Below are positions 18,984 through 27,850 of a stretch of DNA of 59,469 bases, in pieces (the stretch's first letter is position 1; each line of letters opens with the position of its first letter). This DNA comes from Pilimelia terevasa. GTDB lineage: Bacteria > Actinomycetota > Actinomycetes > Mycobacteriales > Micromonosporaceae. The position numbers and the translations under genes are program-made. A model generated the notes under the pieces. It was not told the DNA's origin. It did not search any database and saw nothing but the letters and a program-made list of their open reading frames with translations. The stretch is from the NCBI RefSeq assembly GCF_014647915.1, contig NZ_BMQC01000022.1, positions 314 to 59,782 of the forward strand, read 5' to 3'.

Positions 18984-19955
18984 TCAGTGGTCGCGCTCGG
19001 GGTAGCCGACGTCGAGGGCCGACACGTCGTCCAGCGCCCGGGTGATCTCGGCCGGCAGCGTGATCCGCTCGACCTCCAGCGCCCCGCGTAGCTGACCCGC
19101 CGTCCGGGCGCCGAGGATCGGCGCGGTCACCCCCGGCCGGTCCCGGATCCACGCCAGGGCGACCTCCAGCGGCGCCACGCCCAGGCCCCCGGCGGCGGTG
19201 CTCACCGCCTCGACGATGCTGGAGGCCCGCGGCTCCAGGTACGGGGCGACGAAGGAAGCCAGGTGCGCCGACGCGCCGCGGGAGTCCGCCGGCCGGCCGT
19301 CGCGGTACTTGCCGGTGAGGACCCCGCGCCCCAGCGGCGACCACGGCAGCACGCCGATGCCCAGCGCCGCGCAGGCGGGCAGCACCTCGCGTTCGACGCC
19401 GCGCTGGAGCAGCGAGTACTCCTGCTGCGCCGCCACCAGCGGCGCCCGGCCCGGCCAGGCGAGCTGCCAGGTGGCCGCGCGGGCGAGTTGCCAGCCGGCG
19501 ACGTTGGACACCCCGACGTAGCGCACCCGGCCGCTGGCGGTCGCGTGGTCCAGGGCGGACAGGGTCTCCTCCAGCGGGGTGGCCGGGTCGTGGCCGTGCA
19601 CCAGCCACAGGTCCACGTGGTCGGTGCCGAGCCGGCGCAGCGCCGCGTCCAGCGTGGCCAGCAGGTGGCCGCGGGAGGCGTCGCGCCGCCGGGGCTGCCC
19701 GCCGCGCAGCCCCGCCTTCGTCATGATCAGCAGTTCGGCGCGGGGGACCAGGTCGCCGAGCAGGTCGCCGATCACCGTCTCGGCCGCGCCGTCGCCGTAC
19801 ACGTCGGCGGTGTCCAGCAGGTTGCCGCCGGCGTCCAGGTAGGCGCGGAGCTGGGCGGCGGCGTCGTCCGCGTCGGTGTCCCTGCCCCACGTCATGGTCC
19901 CCAGGGCGAGGCGGGGCACGGTGAGGCCGCTGCGCCCCAGCGGTCTTCGCTGCAT
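18984..19955 (-). CDS. Aldo/keto reductase
   Basis: A 323-residue NADPH-dependent TIM-barrel oxidoreductase. The catalytic tetrad is present: Asp48 ([10 protein letters not shown]), Tyr53, Lys80 (LIMTKAG) and His120 (LWLVHGHD). The C-terminal cofactor segment [11 protein letters not shown] is also there. The family acts on aldehydes and ketones; substrate here unknown. ATG 19955 is preceded by a leaderless -10 box, and an in-frame extension to 20147 lacks any support. It is divergent from the F420 oxidoreductase. Confidence 0.92.
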   Translation of the reverse strand: MQRRPLGRSGLTVPRLALGTMTWGRDTDADDAAAQLRAYLDAGGNLLDTADVYGDGAAETVIGDLLGDLVPRAELLIMTKAGLRGGQPRRRDASRGHLLATLDAALRRLGTDHVDLWLVHGHDPATPLEETLSALDHATASGRVRYVGVSNVAGWQLARAATWQLAWPGRAPLVAAQQEYSLLQRGVEREVLPACAALGIGVLPWSPLGRGVLTGKYRDGRPADSRGASAHLASFVAPYLEPRASSIVEAVSTAAGGLGVAPLEVALAWIRDRPGVTAPILGARTAGQLRGALEVERITLPAEITRALDDVSALDVGYPERDH

Positions 19956-19962
19956 GGGCAGC

Positions 19963-19968
19963 ACCCTA
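19963..19968 (-). promoter_or_regulatory. -10 box (TAGGGT) of the leaderless aldo/keto reductase
   Basis: On the minus strand TAGGGT ends 7 nt before the ATG at 19955. No Shine-Dalgarno is present. Confidence 0.5.
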
Positions 19969-20130
19969 TGCGGCGACCGCGCGGCGGGGCATCCCGGCGA
20001 GCGGCCGGACTGCCGCGCCCCCGACCCGGCGTGCCCGCGCGGGCACGGCGGGTGTCGCGTCCGGGGGTGCGGTGGCCGGCGCGTAACCTGGGGCGACCGC
20101 GCACGGGGCGGGGTCGGGAGGGCGGCGATC

Positions 20131-21222
20131 GTGCGACTGGGCCTCAACCTGGGCTACCAGACCTCCGCCACGGACCCGACCGACCAGCTCGCCTGGGTCC
20201 GCGAAGCCGAGCGGCTGGACTACGCGGTCGTCTGGGTCGCGGAGGCGTACGGCTCGGACTCGCCGACGGTCCTGGCCTGGCTCGCCGGCCAGACCAGCCG
20301 GATCGACCTCGGCGCCGCCGTCATGCAGATCCCGGCCCGCACGCCGGCCGCCACGGCGATGACCGCCGCCACCCTGGACAACCTGTCCGGCGGCCGGTTC
20401 CGGCTGGGGCTCGGGGTGTCCGGCCCGCAGGTGTCCGAGGGCTGGCACGGGGTCCGCTTCGCCGCGCCGCTGGCCCGCACCGCCGAGTACGTGGACATCG
20501 TCCGCCTGGCCCTGGCCCGCCGCGAGGTGGCCTACGCCGGCACCCACTACCGGCTGCCGCTGCCCGACGGCCCCGGCAAGGCGCTGCGGCTGTCGATCCG
20601 CCCGCGCCGCCCCGACCTGCCGATCTACCTCGCCGCCGTCGGCCCCCGCAACCTGGAGCTGGCCGGCCGCGTCGCCGACGGCTGGCTGGGCATCTTCTGC
20701 GCCGCGGACGCGCTGGGGGAGTCCCTGGACCCGGTCCGCGCCGGGCGGGCCGCCGCGGGGCGCCGCACGCCCTTCGACGTGGTCGCCGCCGTCCCCGTCG
20801 TACCGGCCGCCGACGACGCCCCGGCCACCCTGGCCCGGTGCGCCGACGCCGTGCGGCCGTACGCGGCGCTCTACATCGGCGGGATGGGGTCGCGGGGGAG
20901 GAACTTCTACCACGCGCTCGCCGGCCGGCTCGGCTACGCTGCGGCGGCCGACGAGGTGCAGCGGCGGTACCTGGCCGGGCAGCCCCGCGAGGCCGCTGCG
21001 GCCGTGCCGCAGGAGTTCATCGACCGGACCAGCCTGCTCGGCTCGACCGCCCGGATCGCCGCCGGCCTGCGGGCGTACGCGGCGGCCGGGGTGAGCACCC
21101 TGTCGGTCAACCTCGGCGCCGCCGACCGGGAGGCCGGCCTGCGCACGCTGCGGACGGTAGCCGAGGCCCGGCGGCTGGCCGGGCTGGACACCGACGACGA
21201 CACGACCCCGCACGGAGTGTGA
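20131..21222 (+). CDS. LLM-class F420-dependent oxidoreductase
   Basis: A 363-residue luciferase-like monooxygenase-fold enzyme. It begins [10 protein letters not shown], has the family's barrel strands ([38 protein letters not shown]) and a long C-terminal part ([20 protein letters not shown]). It resembles the mycobacterial Rv3520c group that uses F420; the substrate is unknown. GTG 20131 has GGGAGG upstream, and the in-frame upstream extension overlaps the divergent gene and is rejected. It ends 2 nt before uppP, so the two are probably co-transcribed. Confidence 0.88.
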   Translation: MRLGLNLGYQTSATDPTDQLAWVREAERLDYAVVWVAEAYGSDSPTVLAWLAGQTSRIDLGAAVMQIPARTPAATAMTAATLDNLSGGRFRLGLGVSGPQVSEGWHGVRFAAPLARTAEYVDIVRLALARREVAYAGTHYRLPLPDGPGKALRLSIRPRRPDLPIYLAAVGPRNLELAGRVADGWLGIFCAADALGESLDPVRAGRAAAGRRTPFDVVAAVPVVPAADDAPATLARCADAVRPYAALYIGGMGSRGRNFYHALAGRLGYAAAADEVQRRYLAGQPREAAAAVPQEFIDRTSLLGSTARIAAGLRAYAAAGVSTLSVNLGAADREAGLRTLRTVAEARRLAGLDTDDDTTPHGV

Positions 21223-21224
21223 CA

Positions 21225-22070
21225 ATGACGCAGCACATGTCATGGATCGAGGCCATCGTGCTGGGGATCGTGCAGGGGCTGACCGAGTTCCTGCCGGTCA
21301 GCTCGTCGGCCCACCTGCGGATCACCTCGGCGCTGTTCTTCGACGCCGACGCGGGCGCCTCCTTCACCGCCGTCACCCAGCTCGGCACCGAGGCCGCCGT
21401 CCTGATCTACTTCGCCCGCGACATCTGGCGGATCACCCGGGCCTGGTGCGTCGGCCTGTTCCGCCCGTCGGCGCGCGCCGACCTCGACTACCGGATGGGC
21501 TGGTACGTGATCATCGGCTCGATCCCCATCGGGGTGATCGGGCTGCTGTACAAGGACGAGATCCGCTCCGGGGCGCGCAACCTGTGGCTGGTGTCCACGA
21601 TGCTGATCGTCTTCTCGTTCGTCATCGCCTTCGCCGAGTACTGGGGCCGGCAGGAGCGGGACCTGTCGCGGTTCACCCTGCGCGACGGCCTCGGCATGGG
21701 GCTGGCCCAGGCGATGGCCCTGGTCCCCGGCGTCTCGCGCTCCGGCGGCACCCTGTCGGCCGGCCTGTTCCTCGGCCTGACCCGGGAGGCGGCGGCGCGG
21801 TACTCCTTCCTGCTGGCGATCCCCGCCGTCGTGATGAGCGGCATCTTCTCGCTGGAGGACGTGTTCAGCCCGGCCGGCGAGGGGCTCGTGCCCAGCCCGG
21901 CGCAGATGGTCGTCGCCACGGCGATCGCCTTCGCCGTCGGCTACGCCGCCATCGCCTGGCTGCTGCGCTACGTCGTGCAGCACACCCTCTACGTCTTCGT
22001 CCTCTACCGGGTCGCCCTCGGCTCGGTCCTGCTCGCCCTGCTCACAACCGGGCAGCTCGCCGCGCACTGA
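21225..22070 (+). CDS. uppP: Undecaprenyl-diphosphatase
   Basis: A 281-residue integral membrane enzyme (BacA/UppP) that converts undecaprenyl pyrophosphate to the monophosphate, recycling the lipid carrier for peptidoglycan. The catalytic segment [11 protein letters not shown] puts Glu21 and His30 at the same numbers as E. coli UppP, and the second motif PGVSRSGGT carries the active Arg/Ser. About eight hydrophobic helices are visible. ATG 21225 follows GGAG; a second ATG at 21237 is possible. It leads the uppP-phosphatase-DUF3090-SCO1664-mshC block. Confidence 0.96.
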   Translation: MTQHMSWIEAIVLGIVQGLTEFLPVSSSAHLRITSALFFDADAGASFTAVTQLGTEAAVLIYFARDIWRITRAWCVGLFRPSARADLDYRMGWYVIIGSIPIGVIGLLYKDEIRSGARNLWLVSTMLIVFSFVIAFAEYWGRQERDLSRFTLRDGLGMGLAQAMALVPGVSRSGGTLSAGLFLGLTREAAARYSFLLAIPAVVMSGIFSLEDVFSPAGEGLVPSPAQMVVATAIAFAVGYAAIAWLLRYVVQHTLYVFVLYRVALGSVLLALLTTGQLAAH

Positions 22071-22095
22071 GCCGCGGGCGGCCGCGGCCAGGCCG

Positions 22096-22101
22096 TAGGC
22101 T
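22096..22101 (+). promoter_or_regulatory. -10 box (TAGGCT) of the leaderless phosphatase gene
   Basis: TAGGCT ends 6 nt before the ATG at 22108, with no Shine-Dalgarno. Confidence 0.5.
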
Positions 22102-22107
22102 GGGGCC

Positions 22108-22791
22108 ATGGCCACGGTACTGCTGTTGCGGCACGGGCGGACGACCGCGAACGCCGACGGCACCCTGGCCGGCCGGCGGGCGGTCCACCTCGACGAGGTG
22201 GGGCGGGCGCAGGCCGCCGCCGTCGGCGCCCGGCTCCGCGCCGCCCCGCCCGCGGCCGTGGTCAGCAGCCCGCTGCGCCGCTGCCGGCAGACCCTGCGCC
22301 TGGCCCTGCCCCGGGCCGGCGTGACGGTCGACGACCGGCTGACCGAGTGCGGGTACGGCGAGTGGGAGGGCCAGCCGCTGCGCCGGCTGGCCGAGGATCC
22401 GCTGTGGAGCCGGGTCCAGCAGCACCCCAGCGCCGTCACGTTCCCGGCCGGCGAGGCGATGGCCGCGATGGCCGCCCGCGCGGTCGCCGCCGTCCGCGAG
22501 TGGGACGACCGGATCACCGCCCAGCACGGCCCGCACGCCGTCTGGCTGGCGTGCAGCCACGGCGACGTGATCAAGGCCATCGTCGCCGACGCGCTCGGCC
22601 TGCACCTGGACCAGTTCCAGCGCATCGGCGTCGACCCCGGGTCGCTGACGGCCGTCCGGTACACCGACCTGCGACCCTTCGTCCTGCGCCTCAACGACGT
22701 CGGCGGCGACCTCGCCGGCCTCACCCGGACCGGCCACGCGGCCGGCACGGCCACCTCCGACGCGGCCGTCGGCGGCGGCGCCGGGCGCTAG
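22108..22791 (+). CDS. Histidine phosphatase family protein
   Basis: A 227-residue phosphoglycerate-mutase-like protein. The phospho-acceptor is His9 in LLRHGRTTAN; SSPLRRCRQT, the Glu in TECGYGEWEG and the second catalytic His in ACSHGDVIKA complete the active site. It belongs to the actinobacterial group next to uppP and mshC (Rv2135c in M. tuberculosis, from memory). Substrate unknown. Confidence 0.9.
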   Translation: MATVLLLRHGRTTANADGTLAGRRAVHLDEVGRAQAAAVGARLRAAPPAAVVSSPLRRCRQTLRLALPRAGVTVDDRLTECGYGEWEGQPLRRLAEDPLWSRVQQHPSAVTFPAGEAMAAMAARAVAAVREWDDRITAQHGPHAVWLACSHGDVIKAIVADALGLHLDQFQRIGVDPGSLTAVRYTDLRPFVLRLNDVGGDLAGLTRTGHAAGTATSDAAVGGGAGR

Positions 22792-22827
22792 CCCACCGGG
22801 TAGTCGCGGATTCACGGTCGGTCCAGA

Positions 22828-22833
22828 TAGGGT
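22828..22833 (+). promoter_or_regulatory. -10 box (TAGGGT) of leaderless DUF3090 gene
   Basis: TAGGGT ends 6 nt before the ATG at 22840, with no Shine-Dalgarno. Confidence 0.5.
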
Positions 22834-22839
22834 CGGTAC

Positions 22840-23409
22840 ATGGCCCATCAGGTGTACGCTTTCGAGCCGCCGGAGCGGTTCGTCGCCGGTACGGTGGGCC
22901 CGCCCGGTGAGCGCACCTTCTTCCTCCAGGCCCGCGGCGGCGGGCGCCTGGTGTCGGTGGCCCTGGAGAAGGTCCAGGTGGTCCTGCTCGCCGACAAGCT
23001 GGAGGAGCTGCTGACCGAGGCGCGCCGCCGCTTCGCCACCGAGGTCCCCGAGGCCGTCTCCGGCCCGCCCGACAACGCCCCGCTGGACACGCCGGTCGAC
23101 GAGGAGTTCCGCGTCGGCACCCTCGGCCTGGCCTTCGACGTGGAGTCGGCCACGGTCCTCATCGAGGCCGTCGCCGCGGGGGAGGGCGAGGAGGCGGAGG
23201 AGGAGCCCGGGGAGTCCGAGGACGACGACGAGATCGTCGACGCCGACCTCGACCGGCTCCGCGTCCGGCTGACGCCGCTGGCGACCCGCGCGTTCATCGC
23301 CCGGGCGCGCCTGGTCGTCTCGGCGGGGCGCCCGCCCTGCCCCCTGTGCGGCCAGCCGCTGGACGTGGGCGGCCACCTGTGCCCGCGGCACAACGGCTAC
23401 CACCGGTGA
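22840..23409 (+). CDS. DUF3090 family protein
   Basis: A 189-residue cytoplasmic protein of the DUF3090 family. An N-terminal beta-rich part (FEPPERFVAGTVGPPGERTF, then FLQA) is followed by an acidic linker of mostly Glu and Asp (about 108-132) and a C-terminal putative zinc site: CPLCGQPLD, then HLCPRHNGY. Function is unknown. The family is tied to the mshC neighbourhood across actinobacteria. Its stop overlaps the next start as GTGA. Confidence 0.9.
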   Translation: MAHQVYAFEPPERFVAGTVGPPGERTFFLQARGGGRLVSVALEKVQVVLLADKLEELLTEARRRFATEVPEAVSGPPDNAPLDTPVDEEFRVGTLGLAFDVESATVLIEAVAAGEGEEAEEEPGESEDDDEIVDADLDRLRVRLTPLATRAFIARARLVVSAGRPPCPLCGQPLDVGGHLCPRHNGYHR

Positions 23410-24185
23410 CGGCCCCGCCGGCCGGCTTCGCCGACGGCGTGCTCCACCTCACGGGCCGCCTCACCGAGGCCTCGAACACCACGCTGTACGGCCACGTCGC
23501 CACGCCCCGCGGCGACCTGCCGTGCGTGTACAAGCCCGTCCGCGGCGAGCGCCCGCTGTGGGACTTCCCCAACGGCTCGCTCGCCGGCCGGGAGGTCGCC
23601 GCCTACCTGGTCGCCGAGGCCGCCGGCTGGCCGCTGGTACCCCCCACGGTCCTGCGCGACGGCCCGCTGGGCCCCGGCTCCTGTCAGCTCTGGGTGGCCG
23701 ACGCCGACGCGCCGCCGGTCGGCTTCGTGCCGGCCGACGAGGTACCCGGCGACTGGCTGCCCGTCCTGGCCGCGCGCGACGAGGACGGCCGCCCGTACGT
23801 CCTGGCCCACGCCGACGACCCCGCCCTAGCGACCCTCGCCGTGTTCGACGTGCTCGTCAACAACGCCGACCGCAAGGGCGGCCACGTGCTGCGCGGCGCC
23901 GACGGCCACCTCGTCGGCGTCGACCACGGCCTCTGCTTCCACCGCGAGGACAAGCTGCGCACCGTCCTGTGGGGCTGGGCCGGCCGCCCGCTGCCCGCCC
24001 GCGTCCGCGCGGACCTGCGCCGCCTGGCCACCGCTCTGACCGGTCCGCTCGCCGCCGCCCTCGCCGCGCATCTGCGGCCCGCGGAGATCGCCGCCCTCGC
24101 CGCCCGCACGGCCGCGCTGGAGGGCTCCGGGGTGTTTCCGCCGCCGCCGGTGGACCGCACCGCGATCCCGTGGCCGCCCATGTGA
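23406..24185 (+). CDS. SCO1664 family protein (PI3/4-kinase-like)
   Basis: A 259-residue protein starting at GTG 23406, which overlaps the DUF3090 stop. It has a nucleotide-site Lys region (VYKPVRGERPLWDFP), the catalytic-loop-like FDVLVNNADRKGGHVL and the metal-loop-like GVDHGLCFH, the pattern of PI3/4-kinase and HipA-like folds. What it phosphorylates, if anything, is unknown. The tight coupling to DUF3090 suggests the two work together. An earlier in-frame start at 23346 would lie inside DUF3090. Confidence 0.87.
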   Translation: MTAPPAGFADGVLHLTGRLTEASNTTLYGHVATPRGDLPCVYKPVRGERPLWDFPNGSLAGREVAAYLVAEAAGWPLVPPTVLRDGPLGPGSCQLWVADADAPPVGFVPADEVPGDWLPVLAARDEDGRPYVLAHADDPALATLAVFDVLVNNADRKGGHVLRGADGHLVGVDHGLCFHREDKLRTVLWGWAGRPLPARVRADLRRLATALTGPLAAALAAHLRPAEIAALAARTAALEGSGVFPPPPVDRTAIPWPPM

Positions 24186-24302
24186 GCCGGCGGCCGCCCC
24201 GACAGAGCCGCCGCCGGCCGCGCGCCGCCGGCTTGCCACCACGGCGGCCCGCCACCACGCCGGGGCGGACAGATCACCACCGGGACACGCCGGCGGGGTA
24301 GC

Positions 24303-24308
24303 TAGGCT
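24303..24308 (+). promoter_or_regulatory. -10 box (TAGGCT) of leaderless mshC
   Basis: TAGGCT ends 7 nt before the mshC ATG at 24316. The upstream gene ends 118 bp earlier. Confidence 0.5.
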
Positions 24309-24315
24309 GGGTGAC

Positions 24316-25569
24316 ATGGAATCCTGGTCCGGCCCCGACGTCCCCCACCTGCCCGGTACGGGCCAGCCGCTCGCGCTGTTCGACTCCGCCCGCCGGGCGG
24401 TCCACCCGACCGGCGTCGCCGGGCGGGCCACGATGTACGTCTGCGGCATCACGCCCTACGACGCCGCCCACCTCGGCCACGCCGCCACGATGATCACCTT
24501 CGACCTGGTGCGCCGGAGCTGGCACGACGCCGGCCGCGAGGTCGTCTACGTGCAGAACGTCACCGACATCGACGACCCGCTGCTGGAGCGCGCCGCCCGC
24601 GACGGCGAGCAGTGGGAGGCGCTCGCCGCCCGGGAGACCGCGGTGTTCCGCCGCGAGATGGGCGCCCTGCGCCTGGTCCCGCCGGAGCACTACGTGGGGG
24701 CCGTCGAGTCCATCCCGGTGATCGCCGCGCGGGTCGCCGACCTGCTCGCCGAGGGCGCCGCGTACCGCCTCGGCGACGGCACCGGCGACGTGTACTTCGA
24801 CCTGGCGGCGGCGCCGCACTTCGGCTACCAGTCCCACCTGTCGCGGGAGCAGATGCTCGCGTACGCGGCCGAGCGCGGCGGCGACCCGCAGCGCCCCGGC
24901 AAGCGCGACCCGCTGGACCCGCTGCTGTGGCGGGGCGCGCGCGACGGCGAGCCGTCCTGGCCCGGCGGCGGCCTGGGCCCCGGCCGCCCGGGCTGGCACA
25001 TCGAGTGCGCCGTCATCGCCCTCGGGCTGCTCGGCGCCACGGTCGACGTGCAGGGCGGGGGCAACGACCTGCTCTTCCCGCACCACGAGTGCTCGGCCGC
25101 GCACGCCGAGACCCTGACCGGCGTCCGCCCGTTCGCCGGGCACTACGTGCACGCCGGCATGATCGGGCTGCACGGCGAGAAGATGTCCAAGTCCCAGGGC
25201 AACCTCGTCTTCGTGGGCTCCCTGCTCGCCGAGAACGTCTCGCCGATGGCGCTGCGGCTGGCGCTGCTCGCCGACCACTACCGCGCCGACCGGCAGTGGT
25301 CCGACGAGCTGCTCAAGGTGGCGCACGCCCGGCTGTCGCGCTGGCGCCAGGCCGTCCAGGCGCCGACGGGCCCCTCGGGCGCCGACCTCCTGGCGGGTCT
25401 GCGCGCCCGGCTGGCCGAGGACCTGGACACCCCGGGCGCGCTGTCGCTGCTCGACTGGTGGGCGGAGGCGGCGCTGGCTGGCACCGGGGACGACCCGGCC
25501 GCACCCGCCCTGGCCGACCGGGCGGTCGACGCCCTGCTGGGCGTCTCGCTCACCCCGCCCGCCCGCTGA
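24316..25569 (+). CDS. mshC: Cysteine:1D-myo-inositol 2-amino-2-deoxy-alpha-D-glucopyranoside ligase
   Basis: MshC joins cysteine to GlcN-inositol with ATP, the penultimate step of mycothiol synthesis. The 417-residue protein is a CysRS paralogue: zinc ligand Cys43 in YVCGITPYDAAHLGH, the HIGH-like HLGH, a second Cys in HIECAVIALG, the FPHHE zinc His pair and the KMSKS loop. It lacks the tRNA-binding C-terminus of real CysRS, and 417 residues is the MshC length. It is diagnostic of actinobacteria. Confidence 0.96.
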   Translation: MESWSGPDVPHLPGTGQPLALFDSARRAVHPTGVAGRATMYVCGITPYDAAHLGHAATMITFDLVRRSWHDAGREVVYVQNVTDIDDPLLERAARDGEQWEALAARETAVFRREMGALRLVPPEHYVGAVESIPVIAARVADLLAEGAAYRLGDGTGDVYFDLAAAPHFGYQSHLSREQMLAYAAERGGDPQRPGKRDPLDPLLWRGARDGEPSWPGGGLGPGRPGWHIECAVIALGLLGATVDVQGGGNDLLFPHHECSAAHAETLTGVRPFAGHYVHAGMIGLHGEKMSKSQGNLVFVGSLLAENVSPMALRLALLADHYRADRQWSDELLKVAHARLSRWRQAVQAPTGPSGADLLAGLRARLAEDLDTPGALSLLDWWAEAALAGTGDDPAAPALADRAVDALLGVSLTPPAR

Positions 25570-25608
25570 GCCGCGGGCCGTCCGCGCCAGCCTCCCGCGT
25601 GCCCGGCC

Positions 25609-26412
25609 TCAGCCGAAGACCAGGCCCGGCTCGTCCGACAGCGACGAGCCGGCCTCGGCGCGGGGCGCCGGGATGGCGTACTCCTCGGTCAGCGTCGTCA
25701 TCGGACCCGGCCAGGTCGCCTGCGACACCTCGATGACCTTCCGCGCGCCGTCGAACGCCACGTGCAGCAGGTGCAGGACCGGCGTGTCCGGCCGGATCTG
25801 GAGCTGCTCGGCCTCCTCCCGGCTCGGCTGCCGGGCGCTGACGGTGTCGGTGGCCCGCAGGTAACGCCGCCCGGTGGCCTCCTCGACCTCCTGGTACAGG
25901 GGCCGCCCGAACGCCTCGTGCCGCTCGATGCTCGTGCCGGCCACGTCCTGCTGCCGGAACCACGCCGCGCCCACCTCGACCGGGGCGTCCTGGGTCCGCA
26001 CGAGGTGCCGGCGCACCAGCAGGGTCGCGCCGTCGGCGACCCCGAACGCGTCGGCGACCTCCGGCGGCGCCGCCGCCGGCCCCACCTCGGTCAGGTACTG
26101 CCGGTACCGCGCGGCCAGGTCCGAGTGGTACCCCCGCAGCGCCCCGTAGCGCCCCCGGGACAGCCGGTTGAGCCGCCGCTTCGTCCCGCGCACGTACGTC
26201 CCGCTGCCCGGCTTGGTGATCAGCACGCCCTCGACCCGCAACTGGTCGACCGCCCGCTGCACCGTCTGCTTGGCCACGCCGTACCCCGCCGCGATCGCCG
26301 GGATCGAGGGCAGCCGCTCGCCGGGACCCCAGTCGCCCCGCCGGACCTGCGCGCGGAGCTGGGCGGCGATCTGCCGGTGTGGATACTCCGCCGCGCCCGG
26401 GTTGATGCTCAT
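25609..26412 (-). CDS. GntR/HutC-family regulator with UTRA domain
   Basis: A 267-residue repressor-type protein. A GntR winged helix (about 10-77; YPHRQIAAQLRAQVRRGDW, GERLPSIPAIAAGYGVAKQT, GSGTYV) is followed by a UTRA effector domain (about 100-245). The effector is unknown. ATG 26412 has GGGGAGG 4 nt upstream; the longer frame to 26535 runs through the promoter. A palindromic box directly upstream is its likely autoregulatory operator. Convergent with mshC. Confidence 0.9.
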   Translation of the reverse strand: MSINPGAAEYPHRQIAAQLRAQVRRGDWGPGERLPSIPAIAAGYGVAKQTVQRAVDQLRVEGVLITKPGSGTYVRGTKRRLNRLSRGRYGALRGYHSDLAARYRQYLTEVGPAAAPPEVADAFGVADGATLLVRRHLVRTQDAPVEVGAAWFRQQDVAGTSIERHEAFGRPLYQEVEEATGRRYLRATDTVSARQPSREEAEQLQIRPDTPVLHLLHVAFDGARKVIEVSQATWPGPMTTLTEEYAIPAPRAEAGSSLSDEPGLVFG

Positions 26413-26436
26413 GCGACCTCCCCATCCGATTCCTGC

Positions 26437-26455
26437 ACCTAGGTTCCTAGGATGC
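26437..26455. promoter_or_regulatory. Palindromic box, likely GntR operator
   Basis: ACCTAGGTTCCTAGGATGC contains CCTAGG-TT-CCTAGG, 25 bp upstream of the GntR start. A second copy with 16 of 19 identical bases is at 58884-58902. Confidence 0.5.
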
Positions 26456-26558
26456 GGTACGCGGCGTGTCGTCCCCCGGCCGACACGCCGCACGGCCGCG
26501 GCATTCGGAGGCTCAGAATGGCGGTGACCCGACAAAACGGATTGTCGAGCCTGACGAA

Positions 26559-26602
26559 CGAAACCGAAGCCCCCGGCAATTCAGCCGGGGGCTTCGGTTT
26601 CG
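26559..26602 (-). terminator. Hairpin terminator of the PAC2 gene
   Basis: A perfect 19-bp stem (CGAAACCGAAGCCCCCGGC and complement) with a 6-nt AATTCA loop begins 38 nt past the PAC2 stop. In the minus direction a TTTCGTT-rich stretch ends the stem. Confidence 0.8.
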
Positions 26603-26639
26603 TTGCGGCGCTGACGGCCCGCCGCGGGGCGGCCGGGCG

Positions 26640-27506
26640 TCAGCCGGTGGCGGTCGGGCCGGCCGGGCCGCCGCGGCGGCGCAGGTACTTCTCGAACTCG
26701 CTGGCGATCTCGTCGCCGGTCAGCGGCTGGATGCTGTCGTCGCCGACCCGCTCCTCCAGCTCCCGGATGTACTCGGCCAGCTCGGCGTCGGACTCGGCGG
26801 CGTCGCGGACCCGCTTCTCCCAGCGGGCGGACTCCTCGGCCAGGTCCGCCACGGGCACCGGCAGGTCCACGACCTCCTCGACCCGGTGCAGCAGCGCCAG
26901 TGTCGCCTTGGGACACGGGGGGTTGTTGGCGTAGTGCGGTACGTGCACCCAGAACGACACCGCGTCGACCTCGGCCTTGCTGCACGCCTCCTGGAGGACG
27001 CCCACGATCCCGGTCGGCCCCTCGTACCGGGTGGGGGTGAGCTGGAACCGGTCGGCCGCCTCGGCGTCGGAGGCGCTGCCGCTGATCGGCAGCGGCCGGG
27101 TGTAGGGCACGTCGGCCAGCAGCGCGCCGAGCAGCACCACCCGTTCGACCTCCAGGCTGTGGCAGACCTCCAGCACCTCGTCGCAGAACGTCCGCCACCG
27201 CATACTCGGCTCGATGCCGCGGATGAGGACCACGTCGCGCTCCGCGCCGGGCGGGGAGGCGACGAGGAAGCGGGTGCTGGGCCACTCGATCCTGCGGGTG
27301 GCGCCGTCGCTCATCGCGACCGTCGGGCGGCTGACCTGGAAGTCGTAGAACTCCTCCGGGTCCAGCTCGGCGATCTGCCGGGCCTCCCATACCTGCTCAA
27401 GGTGGTCGACGACCGCCGTGGAGGCGTCCGCCGCGTCGTTCCAGCCCTCGAACGCCGCGATTGCCACGGGGTTGCGCAACACGGGCAATCCATCGAACTC
27501 CGTCAC
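26640..27506 (-). CDS. PAC2 family protein
   Basis: A 288-residue protein of the PAC2 (proteasome assembly chaperone 2-like) family: VAIAAFEGWNDAADAST at the N-terminus, IRGIEPSMRWRTF, LLGALLADVPYTRP and HVPHYANNPPCPKATLAL. The C-terminus is an acidic helix (about 230-275). In eukaryotes PAC2 assists 20S assembly; a bacterial role is not established. The mycobacterial counterpart is Rv2125, also near mshC. The start is GTG 27506. Confidence 0.88.
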   Translation of the reverse strand: MTEFDGLPVLRNPVAIAAFEGWNDAADASTAVVDHLEQVWEARQIAELDPEEFYDFQVSRPTVAMSDGATRRIEWPSTRFLVASPPGAERDVVLIRGIEPSMRWRTFCDEVLEVCHSLEVERVVLLGALLADVPYTRPLPISGSASDAEAADRFQLTPTRYEGPTGIVGVLQEACSKAEVDAVSFWVHVPHYANNPPCPKATLALLHRVEEVVDLPVPVADLAEESARWEKRVRDAAESDAELAEYIRELEERVGDDSIQPLTGDEIASEFEKYLRRRGGPAGPTATG

Positions 27507-27850
27507 CGCCGCGCTCCGCTCCGCCGTCCGTCGCCACCGGTCCCGCGCCTCCGGGCGATCGCTACCTCTCGCTGACCCACGCGGCCAGGGTACGTGCCCG
27601 CCCCGGCGTGGCGCCGCGCGCCGCGCCCTAGGTGGCGCGTCCCACCGTGCCGCCGCCGCGACGTACGGCGCGGTCGACTGGCCGGCGTCGATGTCGGGCG
27701 GCCGCAGAAACGGCCGGTCGGGGCTGAACCCCCGGTCGTTCGGAGCCGGCGCACGGGCCGGATCTGGCCGTGCGGGCGAGCGGCGCGGGCCGGCGCGCTC
27801 GGTAGGCTTCGACGCGCCGACTCGTCCCCCAACTGTGGAGGCAGCGCACC
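27507..27850. other. 344-bp divergent intergenic region
   Basis: It must hold the divergent promoters of the PAC2 and zinc-peptidase genes. A TAGGCT at about 27802-27807 could be the plus-strand -10, leaving a leader of about 37 nt that carries GGAGG. No reading frame in it looks like a gene. Confidence 0.4.
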
